DNA of 64,000 bases from Pseudomonas sp. R37(2017) (lineage in GTDB: Bacteria > Pseudomonadota > Gammaproteobacteria > Pseudomonadales > Pseudomonadaceae), in NCBI RefSeq assembly GCF_002113375.1, contig NZ_NEHO01000005.1, forward strand, positions 310,001 through 374,000, written 5' to 3'. Positions 53,424-64,000 of this stretch are shown piece by piece. Under the pieces are notes generated by a model. That model did not search any database, had not been told where the DNA came from, and saw only the letters and a program-made list of their open reading frames with translations. Every line of letters begins with the position of its first letter. The stretch's first letter is position 1. Made by a program: the position numbers and the translations under genes.

Positions 53424-56400
53424 ATGACTGACGCATTCGAACTCCCCAGCACAATGGTCCAAGCCCTTCAGCGCCGCGCGGTCCTGACGCCGGATCGGGT
53501 GGCCTTGCGTTTTCTTGCCGAGACCCCGGAGCATGCTGTGGTGCTCAGCTATCGCGAGCTGGATCAACGGGCGCGGACGATTGCCGGCGCAGTGCAGGCC
53601 CAGGCGGATTTTGGCGACCGCGCCGTGCTGCTGTTCCCCAGTGGTCCGGACTATGTCGCGGCGTTCTTCGGTTGCCTGTACGCCGGCGTGATCGCAGTGC
53701 CGGCCTATCCGCCGGAGTCGACACGCCGTCATCACCAGGAGCGCCTGCTGTCGATCATCAGCGATGCGCAACCGCGCTTGCTGCTGACCAGTGCCGGCCT
53801 GCGCGATGCCTTGCTGGACATCGAAGGGGCGCCGCCGTTGCTGTGTGTCGATACCCTTGACGCTGCGCTGGCCGAGCGCTGGGTCGCAGCGGATTTGCAC
53901 AGCGATCACATCGCCTTCCTGCAATACACCTCCGGCTCCACCGCGCTGCCCAAGGGCGTGCAAGTCAGCCATGGCAACCTGGTCGCCAATGAGTTACTGA
54001 TTCGCCATGGTTTCGGCATCGACCTGAACCCCGACGACGTCATCGTCAGCTGGCTGCCGCTGTACCACGACATGGGTCTGATCGGTGGCCTGCTGCAGCC
54101 GATTTTCAGCGGTGTGCCGTGCGTGCTGATGTCGCCGGCGTACTTCCTTGGCCGGCCGTTGCGCTGGCTGGAGGCGATCAGCGAATACGGCGGCACCATC
54201 AGCGGCGGGCCGGATTTTGCCTATCGCCTGTGCAGCGAGCGGGTCAGCGAGTCAGCCCTGGAACGGCTCGACCTGAGTGGCTGGCGCGTGGCGTATTCCG
54301 GTTCCGAACCGATTCGCCTCGACACCCTTGAGCGCTTCGCCGAGAAGTTCGCGACCTGCGGCTTCACCGCAGACAGCTTCATGGCCTCCTACGGTCTGGC
54401 CGAAGCCACGCTGTTCGTGGCCGGTACACCCCGTGGCCAAGGCATCGGCAATTTGCGCGTGGACGATCCGGCCCTGACGCAAAACCGCGTCGAACCGGGT
54501 GAGGGCAGCGCGATCATGAGTTGCGGCATCAGTCAGCCTGACCACGCTGTGCTGGTTGTCGATCCGGTGTCGCTCACTGAGGTGGGCGACAATGCAGTCG
54601 GCGAAATCTGGGCCGCCGGACCGAGCATCGCCCACGGCTACTGGCGCAACCCTGAAGCGACCGCCGAGACCTTCGTCCAGCATGCCGGCCAGGCCTGGCT
54701 GCGCACCGGTGACCTGGGCTTCATGCGCAACGGCGAACTGTTCATCACTGGGCGCCTGAAGGACATGCTGATCGTGCGCGGGCACAACCTGTACCCACAG
54801 GACATCGAGCAGACCGTCGAACGTGAAGTGGAGGTGGTGCGCAAAGGGCGCGTCGCCGCGTTCGCCATCAACGTGGACGGTCAGGAAGGCATCGGCATCG
54901 CTGCGGAAATCAGCCGCAGCGTGCAGAAGATCCTGTCACCCGACGGGTTGATCAAGGCCATTCGCCAGGCCGTTGCCGAGGCTTGTCAGGAAGCGCCGAG
55001 CGTGGTGGTACTGCTCAATCCGGGCGCGCTGCCCAAGACCTCCAGCGGCAAACTGCAACGCTCGGCGTGCCGCAGTCGCCTGGTAGACGGCAGCCTCGAC
55101 AGCTATGCGGTATTCCCGTCGGCCAACAGCGAAAGCGCAAGCCGGATCGAGTCGGGCTCGGAGCTGCAAAGTCTGATCGGCCGCATCTGGTGTGAGCAGT
55201 TGCAAGTCAGGCAGGTGGGGGCCGACGATCACTTCTTCCTGCTCGGCGGCAACTCCATTGCGGCCACGCAAGTGGTCGCGCGTCTGCGTGAAGAGCTGGG
55301 GCTGGAGTTGAACCTGCGCCTGCTCTTCGAAGCACCGACCCTGGCGGCATTCGCCGATGAAGTGGCCCGCCGGCAACAGGACGGGGGGCTGGCCCAGGGC
55401 GCGATCACCGCGCTGTCGCGCCAGCAACCGATGCCGCAATCGCTGGCACAAAACCGGCTGTGGATCACCTGGCAACTCGATCCGCAGAGCAGCGCCTACA
55501 ACATTCCCGGTGCCTTGCGCTTGCGTGGCGAGTTGAATGAAGAAGCCTTGCGCGTCAGTTTCCAGCAGTTGATCGAGCGTCATGAATCCTTGCGCACACG
55601 CTTTTTCGAGCGTGATGGCGTAGCGTTGCAGCAGGTCGATCCGGCCGCTGGGTTCAACCTGCAAATGATCGACATCAGCGACCTGCCGGTGGCCGAGCGA
55701 GAAGCTCGAGCGCTGCAAATCCGCGAGGACCAAGCGCGTACCCGGTTCGATCTGGAGCAAGGCCCGCTGCTGTGGGTGACGCTGGTGCGCCTCGCCGACG
55801 AGGATCACCAGTTGCTCGTGACCCTGCATCACATCATTGCCGATGGCTGGTCGCTGAATGTGCTGATCGACGAGTTCTCGCGCCTGTACGCGGCCGCTTC
55901 CCAGGGTCAGCAAGCGCTGCTGGCGCCACTGCCGACCCAGTACGCCGATTACGCTAGCTGGCAGCGTCAATGGCTGGCACAAGGGGAAGGCGAACGGCAA
56001 CTGGCTTACTGGAAAGCGCAGTTGGGCGACGAGCAGCCCGTGTTGAGCCTGGCCACCGATCATCCACGCTCGGCACAACAACGGCGCAGCGCTGCGCGCC
56101 ACACGGTGCGTCTTGGCGCGACCCTCAGCGACGCCATTCGCCAGACCGCCCAGGCCCATGAGTCCACACCGTTCATGCTGTTGCTCGCGGCGTTTCAGGC
56201 GCTGTTGCAGCGCTACAGCGGTCAGCGGGACATCCGCATCGGCGTGCCCAATGCCAATCGTCCGCGCCTGGAAACCCAAGGGCTGATCGGTTTCTTCATT
56301 AACATCCAGGTGCTACGCGCGCAGGTGGATTCGCGCCTGCCATTCGTTGAATTGCTGGCACAAACCCGACTCACCACGCTGGATGCCCAGGCCCATCAGG

Positions 56401-59400
56401 ACCTGCCGTTCGAACAACTGCTGGAAGCCTTCCCCCAGGCCCGCGAACAGGGTTTGTTCCAGGTCATGTTCAACCACCAGCAACGGGACCTGAGCGCCTT
56501 GCGCCGGCTGCCGGGCTTGTTGGCCGAGGAGCTGCCGTGGCATAGCCGCGAAGCCAAGTTCGATTTGCAATTGCACAGCGAAGAAGACCGTAATGGTCGC
56601 CTGACCTTGTCCTTCGATTACGCCAGCGAGTTGTTCGATACCACGACCATCGAGCGCCTGGCCGAGCATTTCGGCAACTTGCTGCACGCCATCTGCGAGC
56701 AACCGACCAGTGCCATCGGTGACCTGCCATTGTTGACGGCTGTCGAGCAGCGACAGCAATCGGAGTGGGGGACCGCGGTGTGCACGGCGGCCAACCAATG
56801 GCTGCCCGAATGGCTCAACGAACAGGCGCGTCAGACGCCGCAGCGCACCGCGCTGGTGTGGGAGGGCGGCAGTCTGGATTTCGCCGAATTGCACGCCCGG
56901 GCCAACCGCCTGGCCCATTACCTGCGTGACAAAGGCGTCGGTCCGGATGTCTGCGTGGCGATCGCCTGCGAGCGTTCGCCGCAACTGCTGGTCGGCCTCC
57001 TGGCGATCATCAAGGCGGGGGGCGCCTACGTGCCACTCGATCCGGATTACCCGGCCGAGCGCCTGGCCTACATGCTCAGCGACAGCAGAGTCCAATTGCT
57101 GCTGACGCAAAGCCGATTGCTGGAGCGCTTGCCGGCGCCTGATGGCGTCAGCGTGATCGCCATGGACGCCTTGCATCTGGAGAACTGGCCAAGCCAGGCG
57201 CCGGGGCTGCATCTGCAGGGCGACAACCTCGCCTACGTGATTTACACCTCCGGTTCCACCGGCCAGCCAAAAGGCGTCGGCAACACCCACGCGGCGTTGG
57301 CCGAGCGCCTGCAATGGATGCAGGCCACCTATGGCCTGAACGAAACCGACGTGCTGATGCAAAAGGCGCCGATCAGTTTCGACGTGTCGGTGTGGGAGTG
57401 CTTCTGGCCCCTGATCACCGGCGCACGTTTATTGATAGCCGGACCCGGCGAACACCGCGATCCGCATCGCATCGCACAGCTTGTGCAAGAGCACGGCGTG
57501 ACCACGTTGCACTTTGTGCCGCCGCTGCTTTCACTGTTCATCGACGAACCGCTCAGCGCGCAATGCACCAGCCTGCGCCGGGTATTCTCCGGTGGCGAAG
57601 CCTTGCCCGCGGAGCTGCGCAACCGGGTGTTGGCGCAACTGCCGGCGGTGCAATTGCACAACCGCTACGGACCGACCGAAACCGCGATCAACGTCACCCA
57701 TTGGCATTGCTCCCGCCTCGACGGCGAACGTTCGCCGATTGGCCGGCCATTGGGCAATGTGATTTGCCGCGTGCTCGACAGCGATCTCAATCCGGTTCCG
57801 GTCGGCGTGCCGGGCGAACTGTGCATCGGCGGCATTGGTCTGGCCCGTGGTTACCTCGGTCGTCCGGCGTTGACCGCCGAACGCTTCGTGGTCGATCCCT
57901 TGGGTGGGCCGGGCGAACGCCTGTACCGCACCGGCGACCGGGTGCGCTGGACGGCGCACGGCGTGATCGAATACCTGGGCCGCCTCGATCAGCAGGTCAA
58001 ACTGCGCGGGTTCCGCGTTGAGCCGCAGGAAATCGAAGCGCGTCTGTTGGCCCAGGACGGCGTTGCGCAAGCCGTGGTGCTGGTGCGCGAAACCCTGACC
58101 GGAGCTCAGTTGATCGGTTACTACAGCGCTGCGGACAATGCCGGGGGTGAAACCGATCAAATCGCTCGCCTGAACAGCGCACTGGCCGCCGAATTGCCGG
58201 AATACATGATCCCCGCGCAACTGATGCGCCTGGATGCAATGCCCCTCGGCCCAAGCGGCAAACTCGACCGCCGCGCCTTGCCGGAACCGCAATGGCAGGT
58301 GCGCGAACACGTCGAACCGGTGTCTGGACTGGAACGGCACATCGCCGGAATCTGGCGCGAAGTGCTGGGCCTGGCCCAGGTCGGCCTGGGCGATGATTTC
58401 TTTGCCCTGGGCGGCCACTCATTGCTGGCCACGCAAATCATCTCCCGTACCCGTCAGGCCTGCGACGTCGAGTTGCCGCTGCGCACGCTGTTCGAGCACA
58501 GCGACCTCGGCGCGTTTGCCGAGCAGGTTCGCTTGCTCCAGTCCAGCGGCAGCAGCAACAAACAACCGCCGATTGAAAAGGTCGACCGCAGCCAAGGGGT
58601 GCCACTGTCCTATTCCCAGCAGCGCATGTGGTTTCTCTGGCAGATGGAACCGGACAGCCCGGCCTACAACGTCGGCGGCATGGCGCGGCTGCGCGGCGTG
58701 CTGGATGTCGCGTGTCTTGAAGCGGCGCTGCAAGCCTTGATCATGCGCCACGAAACCCTGCGCACCACCTTCCCGAGCATCGACGGCGTCGCCCGTCAAC
58801 AGGTGCACGCTCAATCCGATGTGCGCATGGCGTGGAAGGATTTCACCGCGCTGGATGCCGAAGGCTGCGAGTGGCAGGTCCAGCAATTGGCCGACGACGA
58901 AGCGCACCAGCCCTTCGATCTGGAAGCCGGACCGTTGCTGCGCGCCTGTCTGGTCAAGACTGCCGAGCAGGAACACTACCTGGTGCTGACCTTGCACCAC
59001 ATCGTCACCGAAGGCTGGGCGATGGACATTTTCGCCCGGGAACTCAGTGCGCTGTACGAAGCCTTTGTCGATGAGCGCGAATCGCCCCTCGCGCCATTGC
59101 CGGTGCAGTACCTGGATTACAGCGTGTGGCAGCGTCAGTGGCTGGAGTCCGGCGAGCGTCAACGCCAGCTCGATTACTGGACCGCGCAACTGGGTCGCGA
59201 ACACCCGCTGCTGGAGTTGCCGGCCGACCGTCCGCGTCCGCCGGCGCAAAGCCACCAGGGGGAGTTGTACCGTTTCGACCTGAGCGATGACCTCGCGGCA
59301 CGGGTACGCGCCTTCAATGCGCAGCAGGGCCTGACGCTGTTCATGACCATGACCGCCGCCCTGGCTGTCGTGCTGTACCGCTACAGCGGCCAGACCGACT

Positions 59401-62400
59401 TGCGCATCGGTGCGCCGGTGGCCAACCGCATTCGCCCGGAAAGCGAAGGGCTGATCGGGGCCTTCCTCAACACCCAGGTGCTGCGTTGCCAGCTCGACGG
59501 GCAAATGTCCGTCGGCGAATTGTTCGAGCAGGTGCGCCACACGGTGATCGAAGGCCAGTCCCATCAGGACCTGCCGTTCGATCATCTGGTGGAAGCCTTG
59601 CAGCCACCGCGCAGCGCTGCCTACAACCCGCTGTTCCAGGTGATGTGCAACGTACAGCGCTGGGAGTTCCAGCAAAGCCGTACTCTGGCCGGCATGACGG
59701 TCGAGTACCTGGTCAACGATGCGCGTGCGACCAAGTTCGACCTCAACCTGGAAGTCACCGACCTCGACCATCGCCTGGGTTGCTGCCTGACCTACAGCAC
59801 CGATCTGTTCGACGAGCCGCGCATCGCCCGCATGGCCACGCATTGGCGCAACGTGCTGGAGGCGCTGATCGCCGATCCGCAGCAACGCTTGAGCGAATTG
59901 CCGCTGCTGGACGCTGGTGAACAACAGAATCTGCTCGACAGTCTGGGTGTCGAACCGGGTGAGCATCGGCTGGACCAGTGCATCCATCACCTGTTCGCCG
60001 AGCAAGCCTTGCTGCGCAAGGATGCTCCGGCCCTGACCTTCGCCGGGCAGACCCTGAGCTATGGCGAACTCGACAGTCGCGCCAATCGCCTGGCCTGGAT
60101 GCTGCGCGAGCGCGGTGTCGGGCCGCAGGTTCGTGTGGGTCTGGCGCTGGAGCGTTCGTTGGACATGGTCGTCGGCCTGCTGGCGATCCTCAAGGCCGGT
60201 GGCGCCTATGTGCCGCTCGATCCGGAATACCCGCTGGACCGCTTGCATTACATGATCGAAGACAGCGGCATCGGTCTGCTGCTCAGCGATGCCGCGATGT
60301 TCAAGGCCCTTGGTGAGTTGCCGTCAGCGGTGGGTCGCTGGTGCGTGGAAGAAGACGCGGCCAGGCTTGCCAATTACCCGGCCACCGAGTTGCCGTCGAT
60401 CAGCCAGGCGCAGCATCAGGCCTATCTGATCTACACCTCGGGCTCGACCGGTAAACCCAAAGGCGTGGTGGTGTCCCACGGCGAAATCGCCATGCATTGT
60501 CGCGCGGTGATCGAGCGCTTCGGTATGCGCCCGGACGACTGTGAACTGCACTTCTATTCGATCAACTTCGACGCCGCCACCGAACGCTTGCTGGTGCCGC
60601 TGCTCAGCGGCGCGCAGGTGGTGTTGCGGGCGCAAGGGCAGTGGGACGCACAGGAAATCTGTGGCCTGATCCGTCGTCACCACATCAACGTCCTCGGTTT
60701 CACCCCGAGCTATGGCAGCCAGTTGGCGCAGTGGCTGGCAACGCAAAATGAAATCCTGCCGGTGCGCATGATCATCACCGGCGGCGAAGCGCTGAGCGGC
60801 GAACACCTGGCGCGCATTCGCGCAGCGTTCGCGCCGAGCCAGTTCTTCAACGCCTATGGCCCGACCGAAAGCGTGGTCATGCCGCTGGCCAGCCTTGCGC
60901 CTGAAGTGCTGGAAGAGGGCGCCGGCAGTGTGCCGATCGGCAGCGTGATCGGCGACCGCGTGGCTTACATTTTCGACGCCGATCTGGCGTTGGTGCCGCA
61001 GGGCGCGACCGGTGAGCTGTACGTGGGGGGCGCTGGTCTGGCGCAGGGGTATCACCAGCGTCCGGGCATGACCGCTGAACGCTTCGTGGCCGACCCGTTT
61101 GCCGCCAATGGCGGGCGTATCTACCGTACCGGCGACCTGGTTCGCCAGCGCGACGATGGCCTGGTGGAATACCTGGGGCGGATCGACCATCAAGTGAAGA
61201 TTCGCGGTTTCCGCATCGAATTGGGCGAGATCGAAAGCCGTTTGCTGGAACACGAATCGGTCCGTGAAACGGTGGTGCTGGCCCTCGATACGCCGAGCGG
61301 CAAGCAACTGGTCGCTTACCTCGTCAGTGACATCGCCGGGCAGAGCGATGCGCAGCAAAGCGCATTGCGCGAAGCCCTCAAGGCACACCTGAAATCGCAG
61401 CTGCCCGATTACATGGTGCCCATGCACCTGATCCTGTTGGCCCGCATGCCACTGACCGCCAACGGCAAACTCGACCGTCGCGCACTGCCGGCACCGGACC
61501 CGGAGCTGAATCGTCAGCAGTACGTGGCACCGGGCAACGAGCTCGAAGTCACGCTGGCACAGATCTGGTGCGAAGTGCTGAACGTCGAACAGGTCGGCCT
61601 CGACGACAACTTCTTCGAACTGGGCGGCGACTCGATCCTGTCGATCCAGGTGGTCAGCCGGGCGCGGCAGCAGGGTATTCACTTCAGCCCGCGCGACCTG
61701 TTCCAGCATCAGACCGTACGGACCCTCGCCGCCGTGGCCACCCGCACCGAGCAGATCAGCGCCGAACAAGGCCTGATCATGGGCGAGTCGCGACTGACGC
61801 CAATCCAGCACTGGTTCTTCGACACGGATATCCCGCAACGCCAGCACTGGAACCAGGCGTTGTTGCTGCAGCCGACGGCACCTCTGGAGTCCCACCGCCT
61901 GGAGCAAGCGCTGCTGGCGCTGATCGAGCAGCACGACGCCTTGCGTCTGCGCTTCAGCCGGATCGCCGGTCAGTGGCAAGCCCGGCATCAGCCGATCTGC
62001 GACGTGCCGGTGCTGTGGCAGGTGCGCGTTTCGTCGATGGATAAATGCCCCGCCCTGTTCGCCGATGCCCAGCGCAGCCTCGACCTCGAAGAGGGGCCGC
62101 TGATGCGCGTGTTGCTGGTCGATGGTCCCGAGGGCCAGCAACGGCTGTTCATCGCGATTCACCATCTGGTCGTCGATGGTGTTTCATGGCGCGTACTGCT
62201 GGACGACCTGCAAACCGCGTACCGCCAACTCGACGCGCGGCAGTCGGTGAAACTGCCGGCAAAAACCAGCGCTTTCAAGGACTGGGCTGCACGCTTGCAG
62301 GCCTATGCCGGCAGCGAGTCCCTGCGTGAGGAACTGGGCTGGTGGCAGACCCAATTGGCCGGACCGAGCGCCGAACTGCCGTGCGACCGCCCGGACGGCG

Positions 62401-64000
62401 GTCGACAGAATCGTCATGGGCAAACCGTCAGCGTGCGCCTCGACAGCGAGCGCACCCGGCAATTGCTGCAACAGGCGCCGAGTGCCTATCGCACTCAGGT
62501 CAACGACCTGTTGCTGACCGCATTGGCCCGGGTGCTGTGCCGCTGGAGCGGTCACGCATCGGTGTTGATTCAGCTGGAAGGCCATGGCCGCGAAGCGCTG
62601 TTCGAGGACATCGACCTGACCCGCAGCGTGGGCTGGTTCACCAGCGCCTACCCGTTGCGCCTTGCCCCGTCGAACATTGAAGAGGCAGCGGGGCAGGGCG
62701 CTTCGATCAAGGCGATCAAGGAGCAACTGCGCGCCGTGCCGCACAACGGCCTGGGTTATGGCGTGCTGCGCTATCTCGCCGATGACCTGAGCCGTCAGGG
62801 CATGGCCGAGTTACCGGTGGCGCCGATCACCTTCAACTACCTGGGACAGTTCGACCAGAGCTTTGCTGCCGATGCGCTGTTCCATCCGCTGGATGAAGCC
62901 ATCGGCGCGGCCCACGATGCCAATGCACCGTTGCCCAACGAGCTGAGCGTCGACAGTCAGGTGTATGGCGGTGAACTGGTGATGCGCTGGACGTTCAGTG
63001 CCGAACGCTACGATGCGCAAACCATCGATGATCTGGCCGGTGCTTACATGGGCGAGCTGCAAAGCCTGATCGAACATTGCCTGCGCGACGATGCCGGTGG
63101 CCTGACACCGTCGGACTTCCCGCTGGCGCAGCTCAGCCAGACGCAACTGGATGCGCTGCCGGTTCCGGCTTCCGTGATTGAAGATGTCTACCCGTTGACA
63201 CCCATGCAGGAAGGCATGTTGTTGCACACCTTGCTGGAGCCTGGCACCGGCCTGTACTACATGCAGGACCGCTATCGCATCGACAGCGAGCTCGATCCGC
63301 AGCGTTTCGCCCGGGCCTGGCAAGCGGTGATCGCCCGCCACGAAGCGTTGCGCGCGTCGTTCTGCTGGAACGTCGGCGAAGACATGCTGCAGGTGATCCA
63401 CAAGCCGGGCGGCACGCCGATCGAGTACCTCGACTGGAGCGACGTGGCCGAAGCCGAGCAAGAGCCGAAGCTGCAAACCCTGCTCAAGACCGAACGCGAG
63501 GCGGGTTTCGACTTGCTCAACCAGGCACCCTTCCATCTGCGCCTGATCCGGGTCGGTGCGGCGCGCTACTGGTTCATGATGAGCAACCACCACATCCTCA
63601 TCGATGCCTGGTGCCGTTCGCTGTTGATGAACGATTTCTTTGAAATCTACAGCGCCCTGGGCGAAGGCCGGGAAGCACAGCTGGCGGTGCCGCCGCGCTA
63701 TCGCGACTACATCGCCTGGTTGCAACGCCAGAGCCTGGCCGAAGCGCGGCAATGGTGGAAAACCAACCTGCAAGGCTTCGAACGGACCACGCCGATCCCC
63801 AGCGACCGGCCAATCCTGCGCGAACATGCCGGCGACAGCGGCGGCATGATCGTCGGCGACTGCTACACAAGGCTCGACGCCCGTGACGGTGCGCAATTGC
63901 GCGAGCTGGCCCAGGCCCACCAACTGACCATCAACACCTTCGCCCAGGCAGCGTGGGCGTTGGTGTTGCGGCGCTTGAGCGGTGATCGCGACGTGCTGTT
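53424..64000 (+). CDS. pvdL: Pyoverdine chromophore non-ribosomal peptide synthetase PvdL, 5' part
   Basis: The frame from 53424 is open to the right edge (3525 codons) and stays in one frame at every core motif I checked. Domains: fatty acyl-AMP ligase (1-575, [13 protein letters not shown] at 168); T1 (GGNSI, Ser611); C1 (HHIIADG, 802-808); A1 ([11 protein letters not shown], 1274; pocket residues by eye D-V-W-H-F-G-R-I-N); T2 (GGHSL, Ser1666); C2 (HHIVTEG, 1858-1864); A2 ([11 protein letters not shown], 2337; pocket D-A-E-G-I-G-A-V-M); T3 (GGDSI, Ser2737); epimerase (HHLVVDG, 2913-2919); C3 (HHILIDA, 3389-3395). This order equals PvdL, which acylates the chain with a fatty acid and adds Glu, D-Tyr and Dab for the ferribactin chromophore. 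Substrates come from PvdL identity, not from the pocket codes. The last A and T domains lie beyond the window. Confidence 0.96.
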   Translation, partial: MTDAFELPSTMVQALQRRAVLTPDRVALRFLAETPEHAVVLSYRELDQRARTIAGAVQAQADFGDRAVLLFPSGPDYVAAFFGCLYAGVIAVPAYPPESTRRHHQERLLSIISDAQPRLLLTSAGLRDALLDIEGAPPLLCVDTLDAALAERWVAADLHSDHIAFLQYTSGSTALPKGVQVSHGNLVANELLIRHGFGIDLNPDDVIVSWLPLYHDMGLIGGLLQPIFSGVPCVLMSPAYFLGRPLRWLEAISEYGGTISGGPDFAYRLCSERVSESALERLDLSGWRVAYSGSEPIRLDTLERFAEKFATCGFTADSFMASYGLAEATLFVAGTPRGQGIGNLRVDDPALTQNRVEPGEGSAIMSCGISQPDHAVLVVDPVSLTEVGDNAVGEIWAAGPSIAHGYWRNPEATAETFVQHAGQAWLRTGDLGFMRNGELFITGRLKDMLIVRGHNLYPQDIEQTVEREVEVVRKGRVAAFAINVDGQEGIGIAAEISRSVQKILSPDGLIKAIRQAVAEACQEAPSVVVLLNPGALPKTSSGKLQRSACRSRLVDGSLDSYAVFPSANSESASRIESGSELQSLIGRIWCEQLQVRQVGADDHFFLLGGNSIAATQVVARLREELGLELNLRLLFEAPTLAAFADEVARRQQDGGLAQGAITALSRQQPMPQSLAQNRLWITWQLDPQSSAYNIPGALRLRGELNEEALRVSFQQLIERHESLRTRFFERDGVALQQVDPAAGFNLQMIDISDLPVAEREARALQIREDQARTRFDLEQGPLLWVTLVRLADEDHQLLVTLHHIIADGWSLNVLIDEFSRLYAAASQGQQALLAPLPTQYADYASWQRQWLAQGEGERQLAYWKAQLGDEQPVLSLATDHPRSAQQRRSAARHTVRLGATLSDAIRQTAQAHESTPFMLLLAAFQALLQRYSGQRDIRIGVPNANRPRLETQGLIGFFINIQVLRAQVDSRLPFVELLAQTRLTTLDAQAHQDLPFEQLLEAFPQAREQGLFQVMFNHQQRDLSALRRLPGLLAEELPWHSREAKFDLQLHSEEDRNGRLTLSFDYASELFDTTTIERLAEHFGNLLHAICEQPTSAIGDLPLLTAVEQRQQSEWGTAVCTAANQWLPEWLNEQARQTPQRTALVWEGGSLDFAELHARANRLAHYLRDKGVGPDVCVAIACERSPQLLVGLLAIIKAGGAYVPLDPDYPAERLAYMLSDSRVQLLLTQSRLLERLPAPDGVSVIAMDALHLENWPSQAPGLHLQGDNLAYVIYTSGSTGQPKGVGNTHAALAERLQWMQATYGLNETDVLMQKAPISFDVSVWECFWPLITGARLLIAGPGEHRDPHRIAQLVQEHGVTTLHFVPPLLSLFIDEPLSAQCTSLRRVFSGGEALPAELRNRVLAQLPAVQLHNRYGPTETAINVTHWHCSRLDGERSPIGRPLGNVICRVLDSDLNPVPVGVPGELCIGGIGLARGYLGRPALTAERFVVDPLGGPGERLYRTGDRVRWTAHGVIEYLGRLDQQVKLRGFRVEPQEIEARLLAQDGVAQAVVLVRETLTGAQLIGYYSAADNAGGETDQIARLNSALAAELPEYMIPAQLMRLDAMPLGPSGKLDRRALPEPQWQVREHVEPVSGLERHIAGIWREVLGLAQVGLGDDFFALGGHSLLATQIISRTRQACDVELPLRTLFEHSDLGAFAEQVRLLQSSGSSNKQPPIEKVDRSQGVPLSYSQQRMWFLWQMEPDSPAYNVGGMARLRGVLDVACLEAALQALIMRHETLRTTFPSIDGVARQQVHAQSDVRMAWKDFTALDAEGCEWQVQQLADDEAHQPFDLEAGPLLRACLVKTAEQEHYLVLTLHHIVTEGWAMDIFARELSALYEAFVDERESPLAPLPVQYLDYSVWQRQWLESGERQRQLDYWTAQLGREHPLLELPADRPRPPAQSHQGELYRFDLSDDLAARVRAFNAQQGLTLFMTMTAALAVVLYRYSGQTDLRIGAPVANRIRPESEGLIGAFLNTQVLRCQLDGQMSVGELFEQVRHTVIEGQSHQDLPFDHLVEALQPPRSAAYNPLFQVMCNVQRWEFQQSRTLAGMTVEYLVNDARATKFDLNLEVTDLDHRLGCCLTYSTDLFDEPRIARMATHWRNVLEALIADPQQRLSELPLLDAGEQQNLLDSLGVEPGEHRLDQCIHHLFAEQALLRKDAPALTFAGQTLSYGELDSRANRLAWMLRERGVGPQVRVGLALERSLDMVVGLLAILKAGGAYVPLDPEYPLDRLHYMIEDSGIGLLLSDAAMFKALGELPSAVGRWCVEEDAARLANYPATELPSISQAQHQAYLIYTSGSTGKPKGVVVSHGEIAMHCRAVIERFGMRPDDCELHFYSINFDAATERLLVPLLSGAQVVLRAQGQWDAQEICGLIRRHHINVLGFTPSYGSQLAQWLATQNEILPVRMIITGGEALSGEHLARIRAAFAPSQFFNAYGPTESVVMPLASLAPEVLEEGAGSVPIGSVIGDRVAYIFDADLALVPQGATGELYVGGAGLAQGYHQRPGMTAERFVADPFAANGGRIYRTGDLVRQRDDGLVEYLGRIDHQVKIRGFRIELGEIESRLLEHESVRETVVLALDTPSGKQLVAYLVSDIAGQSDAQQSALREALKAHLKSQLPDYMVPMHLILLARMPLTANGKLDRRALPAPDPELNRQQYVAPGNELEVTLAQIWCEVLNVEQVGLDDNFFELGGDSILSIQVVSRARQQGIHFSPRDLFQHQTVRTLAAVATRTEQISAEQGLIMGESRLTPIQHWFFDTDIPQRQHWNQALLLQPTAPLESHRLEQALLALIEQHDALRLRFSRIAGQWQARHQPICDVPVLWQVRVSSMDKCPALFADAQRSLDLEEGPLMRVLLVDGPEGQQRLFIAIHHLVVDGVSWRVLLDDLQTAYRQLDARQSVKLPAKTSAFKDWAARLQAYAGSESLREELGWWQTQLAGPSAELPCDRPDGGRQNRHGQTVSVRLDSERTRQLLQQAPSAYRTQVNDLLLTALARVLCRWSGHASVLIQLEGHGREALFEDIDLTRSVGWFTSAYPLRLAPSNIEEAAGQGASIKAIKEQLRAVPHNGLGYGVLRYLADDLSRQGMAELPVAPITFNYLGQFDQSFAADALFHPLDEAIGAAHDANAPLPNELSVDSQVYGGELVMRWTFSAERYDAQTIDDLAGAYMGELQSLIEHCLRDDAGGLTPSDFPLAQLSQTQLDALPVPASVIEDVYPLTPMQEGMLLHTLLEPGTGLYYMQDRYRIDSELDPQRFARAWQAVIARHEALRASFCWNVGEDMLQVIHKPGGTPIEYLDWSDVAEAEQEPKLQTLLKTEREAGFDLLNQAPFHLRLIRVGAARYWFMMSNHHILIDAWCRSLLMNDFFEIYSALGEGREAQLAVPPRYRDYIAWLQRQSLAEARQWWKTNLQGFERTTPIPSDRPILREHAGDSGGMIVGDCYTRLDARDGAQLRELAQAHQLTINTFAQAAWALVLRRLSGDRDVL

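Noticed and set aside
58419..62165. Two minus-strand frames of about 610 codons opposite pvdL
   Set aside because: They mirror pvdL codons and have no ribosome sites or family likeness; pvdL is intact in its own frame through the region.

Overview
The window is a GC-rich stretch of a Pseudomonas chromosome, almost certainly from the P. fluorescens group. The evidence is the 5' 10.6 kb of the pyoverdine synthetase gene pvdL next to pvdS, an atu cluster for acyclic terpene (citronellol/geraniol) catabolism, fluorescens-type REP/REPIN repeats (GTGGGAGCGGGC and GTAGGAGCGAGC families), and many Pseudomonas-typical housekeeping genes. I see no rRNA or tRNA gene, no CRISPR array, no insertion sequence and no prophage. 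Both ends cut genes: a TauE/SafE permease on the left and pvdL on the right.

Layout. 1-13 kb: LysR regulator, DUF1127 protein, YcaQ-type glycosylase, class II DAHP synthase, spermidine synthase-like protein, enoyl-CoA hydratase, a DEAD-box helicase with a structured 5' leader, ygiD, tpm, htpX, alaA. 12.6-18 kb: redox repair genes (msrB, glutathione peroxidase, OhrR-like MarR regulator, later msrC) plus a hybrid kinase and a DUF815 ATPase. 17.9-25.8 kb: a signalling block on the minus strand with a lone RocR-like receiver, a NarL-type regulator, a BvgS-type hybrid kinase with two periplasmic binding domains and HPt, and an HD-GYP phosphodiesterase. 26-35 kb: dgt, a yqjD/yqjE membrane cluster, a solitary amt with a sigma-54 promoter, a glutaredoxin-like protein, a small gene behind a perfect LexA box, an RluA-family synthase, mobA, moaB, moeA. 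35-41 kb: a NarX/NarL-like pair, a CheA-P1-like protein lacking the phospho-histidine, cheV behind a FliA promoter, a MOSC protein, ppnP, an exonuclease.

41-50.4 kb: the complete atuA-F operon with divergent atuR; two copies of a 17-bp operator-like sequence lie between them and a 48-bp perfect palindrome closes the operon. 50.4-64 kb: a solute-binding protein, a siderophore-type acetyltransferase gene with an iron-starvation (PvdS) box, pvdS with a Fur-like box, and pvdL with its own PvdS box. PvdL in the window reads FAAL-T-C-A-T-C-A-T-E-C, which fits acylation followed by Glu, D-Tyr and the start of the Dab module of the ferribactin precursor.

The observations I rate highest are the helicase leader that pairs its own start codon, the split Roc/Bvg-like c-di-GMP signalling block, the SOS-controlled hypothetical gene, and the degenerate HPt protein beside cheV. 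All assignments come from reading the sequence and from memory of protein families; no search was run.
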